Shown: piece by piece, positions 32,301-41,593 of the stretch
Layout: every line of letters begins with the position of its first letter
Position numbering within the stretch: the first letter of the stretch is position 1
From: an uncultured Clostridia bacterium
GTDB lineage: Bacteria; Bacillota; Clostridia; Oscillospirales; QAKW01
Reading direction: 5' to 3'
Assembly: GCA_944385895.1 (NCBI GenBank)
Contig: CALWYZ010000004.1
Span: 1-64,000 of the forward strand
DNA length: 64,000 nt
The notes under the pieces: model-generated
Told to the model about the DNA's origin: nothing
What the model saw: only the letters and a program-made list of their open reading frames with translations
Database searches by the model: none
Translations under genes and position numbers: made by a program

Positions 32301-35300
32301 TTATTCATCGATAGTAGAGATACCCAGTGTTGTCTCCTCCAAAACGTCCAGCAATACGCGAACCGTATCAAGAGCCGTAAATATAGTAACATTATTTTCA
32401 ACCGCACAGCGTCTTATTTCATATCCGTCTGTCATAACTGACTCGGAATTTATATCTCTGGTATTGATTACATAAGCGACATATCCCCGGCGTATCGAAT
32501 CGAGTATCTCCTCGCTTCCCTCCGACAGTTTGGCACGTACACGCGTACGGATACCGTGCTGCTTTAAAAATACTGCAGTACCGTGTGTAGCTTCGATATT
32601 AAATCCCATATTATAAAAACGTCTGATAAGAGGCAGAGCTTCCTCTTTGTCTGCATCGGCTATAGTTACAAGAATAGTACCGTAGTTGACAACGTTCATT
32701 CCCGAAGATTTGAGCGCCTTGTATAAAGCACGTGTCAGCGATTTGTCATAGCCTATCGCCTCGCCAGTGGATTTCATCTCAGGTGAGAGATAAGTATCCA
32801 TTCCGCGCAGCTTGGAAAATGAAAACGCAGGTGCTTTTACATACCAGCGCTGTTTTTCTTTGGGATAAACAGTATCAAATCCCTGTGATTTAAGACTGAC
32901 TCCCAGCATAACGCGCGTCGCTATATCCGCAATCGCAAAACCCGTAGATTTTGATATAAACGGGACAGTCCTCGACGAGCGCGGGTTTACTTCAATTACA
33001 TATACGTTCTGATCTTTATCGACAATAAACTGTATATTATAAAGACCGATAATTCCTATACCAAGTCCCAAACGTTTTGTATAGTCAAGTATTGTATTTT
33101 TAACATTATCCGACACGCTGAAAGTCGGGTATACGCTTATAGAATCGCCTGAGTGAACGCCTGTACGCTCGACATGCTCCATAATTCCCGGCACGAACAC
33201 ATCCGTACCGTCGCACACGGCATCCACTTCCAGCTCCTTGCCCATGATATACTTATCAACAAGCACCGGCTTGTCCTCGTCTATTTCAACTGCATTTTTA
33301 AGATAATGCCGAAGTCCCTTTTCGCTTGTGACTATCTGCATCGCACGTCCGCCCAGCACAAAGCTTGGACGCACCAGAACGGGATAGCCTATTCTTTTTG
33401 CGGCGGCGATGCCGCTTTGAACATCTGTGACTGCAGTACCGTTTGGCTGCGGTATTTCAAGCTCGCAAAGCACCTTTTCAAACAGGTCGCGGTTTTCCGC
33501 CCGGTCTATTGCCGTGCTGTCGGTGCCTATTATTTTAACATTTCTCTCAGCCAGTCTGTCGGCAAGATTTATTGCCGTCTGGCCGCCCAGCGATGCCACA
33601 ACGCCCTGTGGCTTTTCAAGGTCGATAATATTCATAACGTCCTCAACCGTAAGCGGCTCAAAGTAAAGCTTATCGCTTATCGTGTAATCGGTAGAAACGG
33701 TTTCGGGGTTATTGTTTATTATTATTGCCTCAAATCCGCTGCTTTTTATTGTCTTTACCGCATGGACGGTGGAATAATCAAATTCCACGCCCTGTCCTAT
33801 ACGGATAGGACCGGAACCGAGAACCACGATTTTTTTGCCGCTGCTGACCTTTGACTCGTTTTCCTGTTCATATGACGAATAAAAATACGGAATATAACTG
33901 TCAAACTCAGAGGCGCAGGTATCTATCATTTTATACACGGGAATTATATTGTTTTCAACGCGAAAATCATAAACTTCCTTTTCCGTGCAGTCCCAAAAAT
34001 CGGCAACCGCCCTGTCCGAAAATCCCATTCGCTTTGCACAAATCAGCTCTTCTCTGTCAAACCTTGTATTTTTAAGCGAGAATTCCTCGTCTATTATATT
34101 CTTTATTTTATCAAGAAACAGCATATCGATCTGGGTATTATTTGCTATAACGCCAAGATCGGTATGTCTGCGTATCAGCTCTGCTATCGCAAACAGCCTG
34201 TCGTCGCGTCCGACCTTGATATAATCAAGAAGCCCGGCGGTGTCCTGTCCGTCAAATTTTTTAAGATGCAGATGGTAAGCGCCTATTTCAAGCGACCGCA
34301 CTGCTTTAAGCAGACTCTCCTCTATGGTTCTGCCTATAGACATGACCTCGCCTGTAGCCTTCATCTGAGTTGAAAGCTGATTTGACGCGAGCGCAAATTT
34401 ATCAAACGGAAAGCGTGCCATTTTTGTTACGACATAGTCGAGCGCCGGCTCAAAAGACGCCGGAGTGTTTGCTATCTGTATCTCATCAAGAGTAAGGCCA
34501 ACCGCGATTTTAGCCGAAACGCGGGCTATCGGATACCCGGAAGCCTTGGACGCCAGTGCCGATGAGCGGGACACACGCGGGTTGACCTCTATAAGATAAT
34601 AATCAAAGGACTGCGGGTCAAGAGCAAACTGTACATTGCATCCGCCTTCGATTTTCAGAGCGCGGATTATTTTAAGAGCGCTGTCCCGAAGAAGGTGGTA
34701 TTCTTTATTAGTCAGAGTCTGGCTCGGACAAACAACCACCGAGTCACCGGTATGTATACCGACCGGATCGATATTTTCCATATTGCAGATAGTAATAACG
34801 GTATCGTTTTTATCCCGCATTACCTCATATTCTATCTCCTTATATCCCTTTATCGACTTTTCGACAAGCACCTGATGCACCGGAGACAGCTTGAGTGCAT
34901 TTTTCATTATCTCCCTGAGCTGTTCTTGGTCATCTGCAAATCCGCCGCCGGTGCCGCCGAGTGTAAATGCGGGACGAAGTACTACCGGATAACCTATCTG
35001 ATTTGCGGCGTTTATCCCCTCTTCTATAGAATGGGTAATAATACTGGGAAGAACAGGCTCGCCGAGGCTTTCACACAGTTTTTTGAACTTTTCCCTGTCC
35101 TCTGCCATATCGATCGAGTCGGAAGACGTACCCAAAAGCTCTGTCTGACATTCTGCAAGAACGCCCTTTCTTTCAAGCTGCATTGCAAGATTTAAGCCTG
35201 TTTGTCCGCCGATGCCCGGAACGATAGCGTCAGGACGCTCGTAACGTATTATTTTTGCGACATACTCAAGAGTGAGAGGCTCCATATACACTTTATCGGC

Positions 35301-35480
35301 AATAGTCGTATCCGTCATTATCGTAGCGGGGTTGGAATTGACAAGAATAACCTCATATCCCTCTTCACGAAGAGCAATGCACGCCTGAGTGCCGGCATAG
35401 TCAAATTCCGCCGCCTGACCGATAACAATCGGTCCGGAGCCTATTACAAGTACTTTTTTGATATCAGTTCTTTTAGGCAT
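32301..35480 (-). CDS. carB: carbamoyl phosphate synthase large subunit
   Basis: A 1059-residue protein made of two homologous halves, each with an ATP-grasp domain (first half [21 protein letters not shown], second half [19 protein letters not shown]), and a C-terminal MGS-like regulatory domain (from about residue 930). It makes carbamoyl phosphate with CarA. Length is normal. The gene begins inside the last codons of carA. Confidence 0.97.
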   Translation of the reverse strand: MPKRTDIKKVLVIGSGPIVIGQAAEFDYAGTQACIALREEGYEVILVNSNPATIMTDTTIADKVYMEPLTLEYVAKIIRYERPDAIVPGIGGQTGLNLAMQLERKGVLAECQTELLGTSSDSIDMAEDREKFKKLCESLGEPVLPSIITHSIEEGINAANQIGYPVVLRPAFTLGGTGGGFADDQEQLREIMKNALKLSPVHQVLVEKSIKGYKEIEYEVMRDKNDTVITICNMENIDPVGIHTGDSVVVCPSQTLTNKEYHLLRDSALKIIRALKIEGGCNVQFALDPQSFDYYLIEVNPRVSRSSALASKASGYPIARVSAKIAVGLTLDEIQIANTPASFEPALDYVVTKMARFPFDKFALASNQLSTQMKATGEVMSIGRTIEESLLKAVRSLEIGAYHLHLKKFDGQDTAGLLDYIKVGRDDRLFAIAELIRRHTDLGVIANNTQIDMLFLDKIKNIIDEEFSLKNTRFDREELICAKRMGFSDRAVADFWDCTEKEVYDFRVENNIIPVYKMIDTCASEFDSYIPYFYSSYEQENESKVSSGKKIVVLGSGPIRIGQGVEFDYSTVHAVKTIKSSGFEAIIINNNPETVSTDYTISDKLYFEPLTVEDVMNIIDLEKPQGVVASLGGQTAINLADRLAERNVKIIGTDSTAIDRAENRDLFEKVLCELEIPQPNGTAVTDVQSGIAAAKRIGYPVLVRPSFVLGGRAMQIVTSEKGLRHYLKNAVEIDEDKPVLVDKYIMGKELEVDAVCDGTDVFVPGIMEHVERTGVHSGDSISVYPTFSVSDNVKNTILDYTKRLGLGIGIIGLYNIQFIVDKDQNVYVIEVNPRSSRTVPFISKSTGFAIADIATRVMLGVSLKSQGFDTVYPKEKQRWYVKAPAFSFSKLRGMDTYLSPEMKSTGEAIGYDKSLTRALYKALKSSGMNVVNYGTILVTIADADKEEALPLIRRFYNMGFNIEATHGTAVFLKQHGIRTRVRAKLSEGSEEILDSIRRGYVAYVINTRDINSESVMTDGYEIRRCAVENNVTIFTALDTVRVLLDVLEETTLGISTIDE

Positions 35481-36570
35481 TGCATTTTCCCTCCATCAAG
35501 TCAATAAAACGGTCGAAAAGGTAAGTACTGTCCTGCGGTCCCGGTGCGCTTTCGGGGTGATACTGCACCGAAAATACACGGTCTTTGAGACAGCGGGCAC
35601 CCTCCACCGTATTGTCCAGCAGATTTATATGAGTGATCTCAAGTCCGGTATTTTCAAGACTTTTGCTGTCAACGGCATAGCTGTGGTTTTGGCTTGTGAT
35701 CTCTATTTTACCGTTAAGAAGATTTTTTACCGGATGATTTCCGCCGCGATGTCCGAATTTCAGCTTATACGTATCGCCGCCGTAAGCAAGACTTATCATT
35801 TGATGCCCAAGACATATCCCGAAGATCGGATATTTGCCGCGCAGAGCTTTTATCATTTCTATCACCGGCGTTACATCCTGCGGATCTCCCGGGCCGTTTG
35901 ATATAAAAATCCCGTCCGGAGCAATCTTGTCAATTTCATCCGCCTGAGTATTCCACGGCATTACAGTAACATTGCAGCCGCGGGCATTCAGGCTTCTGAT
36001 TATATTGAGCTTTATTCCGCAGTCGATTGCCACGACATTAAATTTATGATTAGAAGTACGAGAATACCATTTCTTTTTACAGCTGACAGTTTCTACGGCA
36101 TTGTGCGGCACAGGGGTTTTTGCTATTATTTCAAGCGCGCGGTTAAGACTTGTTTGGGTAGATGTTATAAGTCCGCGCCTGCTTCCGATATCTCTTATGG
36201 AACGTGTAAGCTTTCTGGTGTCTATGCCTTCGATTCCGGGTATATGATTTTCCTCCAGTATCTCGGATAAAGTTTTGGTATATCTGAAATTTGAAGGGCT
36301 GTCATTATATTCTCTTACGATCAGCCCGCCTATTGTGGGGATCCTGCTTTCAAAGTCATCGTCCGCAATACCGTAATTGCCTATGATAGGATATGTCATT
36401 ACAACCGCCTGAAAGGTATAGGACGGATCCGATATGATCTCCTGATATCCCACCATTGAGGTGTTGAATACAATCTCACACACGCTTTCCTTTGTCATAT
36501 CACCGAAAGCGTAGCCGTAATACTGTGCTCCGTCTTCCAGCACCAGTTTTCTGTCATACTGCCTTTTCAT
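35473..36570 (-). CDS. carA: carbamoyl phosphate synthase small subunit
   Basis: A 365-residue protein with the CarA N-terminal domain ([13 protein letters not shown]) and a glutamine amidotransferase domain from about residue 180, with the catalytic Cys in FGICLGHQM and His/Glu in [10 protein letters not shown]. It supplies ammonia from glutamine to CarB. The start overlaps the pyrC stop (ATGA). Confidence 0.97.
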   Translation of the reverse strand: MKRQYDRKLVLEDGAQYYGYAFGDMTKESVCEIVFNTSMVGYQEIISDPSYTFQAVVMTYPIIGNYGIADDDFESRIPTIGGLIVREYNDSPSNFRYTKTLSEILEENHIPGIEGIDTRKLTRSIRDIGSRRGLITSTQTSLNRALEIIAKTPVPHNAVETVSCKKKWYSRTSNHKFNVVAIDCGIKLNIIRSLNARGCNVTVMPWNTQADEIDKIAPDGIFISNGPGDPQDVTPVIEMIKALRGKYPIFGICLGHQMISLAYGGDTYKLKFGHRGGNHPVKNLLNGKIEITSQNHSYAVDSKSLENTGLEITHINLLDNTVEGARCLKDRVFSVQYHPESAPGPQDSTYLFDRFIDLMEGKCNA

Positions 36571-37775
36571 ATCTGTTCTCCTTTGTAAACTGTAGTGAGC
36601 CTTTTTCCGTATACGCGTTTCCCCGCAAAAGGCGTTGCGCGCCCCATTGATTTAAACTGCTGCGGATCGATTTCAAAACTTTTATCCAAATCAAATACCG
36701 TATAACAATCCGAATTATCTATATTAAATCTTTTTGCCGGGGCAATACTCATTGCAAAAATGAGTTTCTCAAGACTTATTTTGCCCGTTTTGACAAGCTC
36801 TGTATAAAGTACCGCAAATGCGGTTTCAAGCCCTGCAACACCCATCAGACTGCCTGCAAGACCCCGGGATTTTTCCTGAGCTGTATGAGGGGCGTGATCC
36901 GTGGCTATCATATCCACCGTACCGTCGAGCATTCCTTCTATCAGCGCGTCTCTGTCATCTTTACTGCGCAGCGGGGGATTCATTTTGAATCTGCCGTCCT
37001 CCTGCAAGTCATCTTCGGTAAGTGTAAGATAGTGCGGCGCTGTTTCACAGGTGATATCAACGCCGCTTTTTTTAGCCTGACGTATAAGCTCCACGCTCTC
37101 CTTTGCCGAAACATGACAAACGTGATACGAGCATCCCGTTTGTGCACACAGCTCTATATCACGGTCTATTTGCCTCCATTCCGACTCAGACGGTATACCG
37201 ATATGTCCGTGAGCCTTGGCATATCTGCCGTCATGGATATATCCGCTGCCCACAAGCGATATATCCTCGCAGTGGGCAGAGATGACCTTGCCCAGCTGTT
37301 TGGCTTTTACCATTGCCGCACGCATGATCTCATCGTTTTGGACACCGCGCCCGTCATCCGAAAATCCTGCAACAAACGGCGCCATGCTCTCCATATCGGA
37401 AAGCTGCTTTCCTGCCTGTCCGACAGTAATGGAGCCCATAGGCAGGACTTGGATGCTGGCGTCCCGCCGTATTATATCAAGCTGGACTTTAAGATGCTCC
37501 ATACTGTCCGGCACCGGGTTTAAGTTGGGCATTGTACAGACTGCCGTAAAACCGCCGTTTGCCGCGGCAAGACTGCCTGTACGTATCGTTTCCTTAAAAG
37601 AAAAACCCGGCTCGCGAAAATGTACATGTACATCAACGAAACCGGGAAAAATATAAACATTATCAGATAAATTCTGAGTTTTTGAATTTATAAACACTGC
37701 GTCCAGTAAAAAATTATCTTTAAAAACCAAATTTCCGTCTTTATAAATATATGCCTTGCTGTAAAACGGGCTCAT
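36567..37775 (-). CDS. pyrC: dihydroorotase
   Basis: A 402-residue class-I dihydroorotase: zinc ligands in VDVHVHFREPG, a further His in SAHCED and CHVSAK, and Asp in IATDHAPH. It closes carbamoyl aspartate to dihydroorotate. The ATG at 37775 has GGAGG six bases before it; an in-frame TTG would lie upstream of that SD. It is the first gene of the pyr operon and follows a near-perfect promoter with a very short leader. Confidence 0.95.
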   Translation of the reverse strand: MSPFYSKAYIYKDGNLVFKDNFLLDAVFINSKTQNLSDNVYIFPGFVDVHVHFREPGFSFKETIRTGSLAAANGGFTAVCTMPNLNPVPDSMEHLKVQLDIIRRDASIQVLPMGSITVGQAGKQLSDMESMAPFVAGFSDDGRGVQNDEIMRAAMVKAKQLGKVISAHCEDISLVGSGYIHDGRYAKAHGHIGIPSESEWRQIDRDIELCAQTGCSYHVCHVSAKESVELIRQAKKSGVDITCETAPHYLTLTEDDLQEDGRFKMNPPLRSKDDRDALIEGMLDGTVDMIATDHAPHTAQEKSRGLAGSLMGVAGLETAFAVLYTELVKTGKISLEKLIFAMSIAPAKRFNIDNSDCYTVFDLDKSFEIDPQQFKSMGRATPFAGKRVYGKRLTTVYKGEQI

Positions 37776-37785
37776 TTTCAACCTC

Positions 37786-37828
37786 CGCAAATTTTTTCAA
37801 TTATACCACAGAGGAAAAAGCTTGTCAA
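37786..37828 (-). promoter_or_regulatory. consensus promoter and short leader of the pyr operon
   Basis: On the minus strand TTGACA (37823-37828), a 17-bp spacer and TATAAT (37800-37805), both perfect. The next bases are TGAAAAAATTTGCGG, so transcription should begin in the A-run around 37792-37793 and give AATTTGCGG or a form with more A. The leader is then about 18 nt, just room for the SD and too short for a PyrR attenuator. Confidence 0.85.
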
Positions 37829-37847
37829 CCGATTTTTTAAAAACAAG

Positions 37848-38564
37848 TTACGTTTTATTGAACCGGTGCAGTATCAGCGTAAGCATAAGAAAAATAAATG
37901 ACAAAACAAAAAGTGACAGCACGTTTTCAGGAAAAAAGCTGAAATAATCCGCTCTTGGCATTGTTGCGCCCCGAAACAATGTGTACTTATCAAAAAGTAT
38001 AGGAAATGCACGGATTTCCATTATACAAATAACCAGTGTCAACACTATTACATAAACTTTATTTTTCAGCAACGCCATAAAAAACATAGCTGACGTTACT
38101 GCAAAAAGCATAAACACCGAACATTGAAAAATGGGTTTTAACGGGTCTATTAGTTCAAATACAGACCCGAAAAATTCCATATTATAACGTATATTTTTAT
38201 TTGCACGAAATATACAAATATATACAAACGGCAAATATATGATTTCCATTATAAAAAGCAAACGCACATATCTTAAAAAAACCGTCCTAAACGTACCTAA
38301 TTTAAATGTGCCGATATAATGCGCTGAAGGTGTCCGAAATGTCTCCTCAAAATAGAAGCACACAATCAAAGCTATAAATACGTATGCAACCAGCTGCATC
38401 CAAAAATATATATCGTTGTCAGCGGAAGGCGGCAATTGAGTGTCCATTTGACTTGATGTTATAAACACCTGCGGCATAAGCTGTATAAAACACAAAAATA
38501 TCAAAAATGCCATTAACGGATAGCGTATAGAAAGAAAATCGGTTTTTTTACTCCACCGTATCAT
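37848..38564 (-). CDS. ABC transporter membrane protein (small permease)
   Basis: About 238 residues with six hydrophobic helices and no ATPase motifs. It starts after AGGAGG at ATG 38564, inside the end of the ATPase gene, so it is coupled to it. The fold suggests an ABC-2 type permease half, but I cannot assign a family by eye. With the larger permease and the ATPase it makes up a transporter that lies downstream of a small secreted protein gene. Confidence 0.65.
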   Translation of the reverse strand: MIRWSKKTDFLSIRYPLMAFLIFLCFIQLMPQVFITSSQMDTQLPPSADNDIYFWMQLVAYVFIALIVCFYFEETFRTPSAHYIGTFKLGTFRTVFLRYVRLLFIMEIIYLPFVYICIFRANKNIRYNMEFFGSVFELIDPLKPIFQCSVFMLFAVTSAMFFMALLKNKVYVIVLTLVICIMEIRAFPILFDKYTLFRGATMPRADYFSFFPENVLSLFVLSFIFLMLTLILHRFNKT

Positions 38565-39273
38565 TTCCGGCCTCCTGGTAGTGAATCCACAGTTCTTCAA
38601 GCGTTGCCTCTCTGCCCAGTGAACTTATAAACTCACTATACGGCATGTTGCAGGTGATTTTCCCTCTTGACAGCATTATAATATTATCCGCCAGCGATTC
38701 TATATCGTCTAAAATATGTGTTGATATCAGTACTGTCTTACCGGCAAAGCACTCTTTTATAGTCCTGTAAAACTGCCGGCGCTCCTTGGGATCCACTCCG
38801 GCGGTAGGCTCGTCCAGTATTATCACATCTGCGTCTCCCATAAGAGCAGATGCGATGCCGACACGTCTTTTCATGCCCTGTGAGCATTTTTTGAATTTTG
38901 TTTCAAGAAACGACTCTGTATTAGTTCTCTGAGCCGCGTCTTTTACCGCTTGTTTGACCTCTTTTTTCGGCACGCCCTTCAGCCCTGCAACAAATTCAAG
39001 TATCTCGCCAACCTTCAGCGCGGGATAAACGTCAAACGTCTGCGGAAGATATGATACGCAGCGCGCATATTCCCTGCTGCCGCAGGGCACGCCGTCTATC
39101 TCGATTTTGCCGCTGCCGCAAAGCACACCTGTCATACAGTTTATAAGCGTAGACTTTCCGCTGCCGTTTTCTCCCACAAGCAGGGAAAAGCCGCTGTCTA
39201 AGGTTAAATTTATATCTTTTAGCACCGGCACGTTCTTTTTGTATCCGAAGTTTAAGTTATTGATTGTCAGCAT
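38548..39273 (-). CDS. ABC transporter ATPase
   Basis: A 241-residue ATPase with Walker A GENGSGKST, a degenerate signature CSQGMKRRVGIA, Walker B DVIILDEPTAGVDP and the switch His in ISTHILDD. The 'SQGM' signature and the short C-terminal part are usual in ABC-2 exporters of peptides or drugs (CcmA-like). It is in one unit with two permease genes. Confidence 0.9.
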   Translation of the reverse strand: MLTINNLNFGYKKNVPVLKDINLTLDSGFSLLVGENGSGKSTLINCMTGVLCGSGKIEIDGVPCGSREYARCVSYLPQTFDVYPALKVGEILEFVAGLKGVPKKEVKQAVKDAAQRTNTESFLETKFKKCSQGMKRRVGIASALMGDADVIILDEPTAGVDPKERRQFYRTIKECFAGKTVLISTHILDDIESLADNIIMLSRGKITCNMPYSEFISSLGREATLEELWIHYQEAGNDTVE

Positions 39274-39282
39274 ATTTTCTCC

Positions 39283-40884
39283 TTATATGGGATATCCGTA
39301 GTTATACATCATATAATCATCATAAACAACAAAGAAATTATTATTTCCGTAAAGATAATATATCATAAATACCTTTGATTTTTCATCGCCGCTGTATTTT
39401 TCAAGATCATACGTATCGGGGTTAAATACTGAAATACTGTTTGAATTCATTCTACTGTAATACGCTTCAAATGATTTTTGCAATTTTCTTGAACAGCTTG
39501 CATGATAAAATGTAATACCGTCTATTTCTGTCTGTGTCAGAAATCCGCTGAAAAGACACATGTTTTGTGAGTTTCCGCTAAGCTTATACACGCCGTTTTC
39601 TTTGTTAAAATCCAGATTAGATATAAGCGTGTTATTGCTCTTAACACTGAGGTCATACTGCTTTTTGCTTTTATCTCCGTCGATTTTAGGCAAAAATGCA
39701 AACTCAGGAGGAAGAGCGCAGCTTGTATTTGTAGTATATATATTTACTGAATGCAGCTCATTGACATACGATATCCTTCCGCCGCAGCTTAAATTTAGCG
39801 TAAACTCCTCTTTATTACAGTCTATCTCCAGAATATCCCCGAAGCGTTTGTAATCAACGTCTTTACCGTCTATATCAAGAGATTTTATTTTCATGCTTTG
39901 GTCAAGACGCAGAGTAAGCCCGTCTGCCTCACCCGTTTTTTTGATTCCCACGCTTATGCTGTAATCAGACCATTCCTTGAGATTTATATCTCCGCTGTAC
40001 GAGGTTATTTCATAGGGCTGCTGTTTATAATCAAGAATATACAGCTTTTCCAAATCGTTATATCTTACCGGATGATATTTCCAAAAAGCTGCTGCCAAGC
40101 CTATATAAGCCGCAACGCAAAAAACAGTTCCTACTGCTGAAAATGTACGGACTTTTCCTCTTAAAACCTGGAATAATATAAAACAGAGCAATAAAGCCAC
40201 AACCATTGTCATTAAGAATTTAATTAAAAAAAGAATATTTAGGTTCGGGCCTCTGTATTCTACCTCCACTCCTTCTCCGAAAAAAGAGTTCATGGTAATC
40301 ATGTGGTATATTCTGAATGAGATATCCTTGTAATATCCAAAAATTTTAAAAATCGTATTTTGAAACAAAATTGAAAAAATCACTGCAAACGGGATCGAAA
40401 AAATATAAGCATAAAACGGACGTACAATATAGCCTGTCAAAAATCCCAGTGTCGTTGCAACAGATATAATTCCTATAAGATATATTACCATATACAATAT
40501 TGTGAGACTGAAAAACAAAATGCCGTTTTTCTCAATGATTTCCAAAACCAAAAAAAAGCAGACAGGAATAATACAAAATGTCATAAAAGATATTAAAACG
40601 GCAGCAAATTTCGATTTATATACAATATGTACCGGTGTAAGACAGCTTTGTTCCAGTACTGTTTTATTATGAGAAAAATAAACTGCTGAAATAAAACACA
40701 AAATAAATAAAATAATAATTATATAGCCGCTTTGGCTTAAAATCAACGAATAATTGACAAACTCCAAGTAATCATACATAAAAACGGTCAGACCGAAGGC
40801 AAAAATAAAAATAACGCTGCATATCCAAAAAACAGCTGAACGAAATATAAGCTTAAAATTAAGTTTTATAAGATTTAAAAACAT
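39283..40884 (-). CDS. ABC transporter permease with large C-terminal extracytoplasmic domain
   Basis: A 533-residue protein. Residues about 1-270 hold six or seven hydrophobic helices; the rest (about 290-533) is a soluble, beta-rich domain with no membrane segments (YILDYKQQPYEITSYSGDIN onwards) and few clues to its fold. The soluble part should face outwards and could bind the transported compound. It is the first gene after the intercistronic hairpin that follows the secreted-protein gene. SD is GGGAG. Confidence 0.65.
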   Translation of the reverse strand: MFLNLIKLNFKLIFRSAVFWICSVIFIFAFGLTVFMYDYLEFVNYSLILSQSGYIIIILFILCFISAVYFSHNKTVLEQSCLTPVHIVYKSKFAAVLISFMTFCIIPVCFFLVLEIIEKNGILFFSLTILYMVIYLIGIISVATTLGFLTGYIVRPFYAYIFSIPFAVIFSILFQNTIFKIFGYYKDISFRIYHMITMNSFFGEGVEVEYRGPNLNILFLIKFLMTMVVALLLCFILFQVLRGKVRTFSAVGTVFCVAAYIGLAAAFWKYHPVRYNDLEKLYILDYKQQPYEITSYSGDINLKEWSDYSISVGIKKTGEADGLTLRLDQSMKIKSLDIDGKDVDYKRFGDILEIDCNKEEFTLNLSCGGRISYVNELHSVNIYTTNTSCALPPEFAFLPKIDGDKSKKQYDLSVKSNNTLISNLDFNKENGVYKLSGNSQNMCLFSGFLTQTEIDGITFYHASCSRKLQKSFEAYYSRMNSNSISVFNPDTYDLEKYSGDEKSKVFMIYYLYGNNNFFVVYDDYMMYNYGYPI

Positions 40885-40905
40885 TTTTAGCTCCCTTTTA
40901 AAAAC

Positions 40906-40933
40906 AGCTTTCCGCCGTTTTCGACGGAAAGCT
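40906..40933 (-). terminator. intercistronic hairpin, partial terminator
   Basis: AGCTTTCCG (40906-40914) pairs with CGGAAAGCT (40925-40933), with an inner CG pair. On the minus strand it is followed by GTTTTTAAAA. It stands between the secreted-protein gene and the ABC genes, where it would lower expression of the transporter relative to the secreted protein. Confidence 0.65.
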
Positions 40934-40943
40934 TTTGCTGCAT

Positions 40944-41369
40944 CTACGGCATTATTGTTATACTGGTTCTTCCGTAAACACCGGTTTTGGTCTCCTCGGT
41001 TATACGTGAATAATATGTTTTATTAAGCTCGGGAATAAACAATCTTCCCTGCCATGTTCCGTTTGCACCGGAAAAGCGGACCTGGGCTATCCATTGATCC
41101 TGAAGAAGAGGAACGTATTTGAATATAGAACCATGAACCTGAACTGTCTGGGAAGAAAGAATAGATACATTGTAGCGGCACTCTGTATTAACCGTCACCT
41201 TCCATCTTGCACCTTCATTCCATCCATTCCAATGGTCGCTGCCGGTAGGAATACTGTAGCTGCATCCCCAATCAGCGTCTACAGCAATTACAGACGGTAC
41301 GACAGCCACGGCAAGCATTACTATCAAAACGATCAGCGCCGCCGCATTTTTGAATTTTGACTTTTTCAT
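40944..41369 (-). CDS. small secreted protein of unknown function
   Basis: A 141-residue protein with a clear Sec signal (AALIVLIVMLAVAVVPSVIAVDA, cut likely near residue 30) and a mature part of about 110 residues rich in Trp, Tyr and Ser/Thr (DADWGCSYSIPTGSDHWNG, then WIAQVRFSGANGTWQG). Two Cys are present, enough for one disulfide. I do not recognise a family. The layout of a small exported protein, a hairpin, then a dedicated ABC system recalls bacteriocin and immunity operons of the lactococcin 972 kind, but sequence similarity to those is not visible. SD AAAGGAG is strong. Confidence 0.6.
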   Translation of the reverse strand: MKKSKFKNAAALIVLIVMLAVAVVPSVIAVDADWGCSYSIPTGSDHWNGWNEGARWKVTVNTECRYNVSILSSQTVQVHGSIFKYVPLLQDQWIAQVRFSGANGTWQGRLFIPELNKTYYSRITEETKTGVYGRTSITIMP

Positions 41370-41418
41370 GAATTTGCTCCTTTCATTTCAAACTTATTTT
41401 TTCAATAATATGTGCCGA

Positions 41419-41451
41419 GAAAATCGATTTTCAATAAGAAATATTTCTTAT
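41419..41451. promoter_or_regulatory. two adjacent perfect palindromes, candidate operators
   Basis: GAAAATCGATTTTC at 41419-41432 and ATAAGAAATATTTCTTAT at 41434-41451 are each perfect dyads, one base apart. They lie just downstream of the -10 box (41456-41461) of the secreted-protein gene, over the expected start of transcription, where a repressor would act. Confidence 0.6.
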
Positions 41452-41455
41452 ATAT

Positions 41456-41484
41456 ATTTTACCAAAAATTTCACAAATTGTAAA
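41456..41484 (-). promoter_or_regulatory. promoter of the secreted-protein/ABC operon
   Basis: On the minus strand TTTACA (41479-41484), a 17-bp spacer and TAAAAT (41456-41461). Confidence 0.6.
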
Positions 41485-41545
41485 CATGGCAAATTTAATA
41501 TATTATTATTTAAAAAATTATATAAACCATACAACAAATCATATA

Positions 41546-41578
41546 AAAAATCACGGCAACACAGTTGCCGCGATTTTT
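41546..41578 (-). terminator. terminator of the DUF4091 gene
   Basis: AAAAATC and CGGCAAC (41546-41560) pair with GTTGCCG and GATTTTT (41564-41578), with one mismatch. It is 15 nt after the stop codon. Confidence 0.85.
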
Positions 41579-41593
41579 ATTTTAAAAAAACAA

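Noticed and set aside
33153-33854. 233-codon open frame on the plus strand opposite carB
   Set aside because: Shadow frame within a conserved carB; Cys/His/Tyr-rich and without SD.
37776-37828. PyrR attenuator before the pyr operon
   Set aside because: The leader from the consensus promoter to the ATG is only about 18 nt, with no room for anti-anti-terminator folding.
40944-41369. Lactococcin 972-type bacteriocin
   Set aside because: The operon layout is similar, but the mature sequence does not show that family's pattern and the partner proteins do not match clearly.
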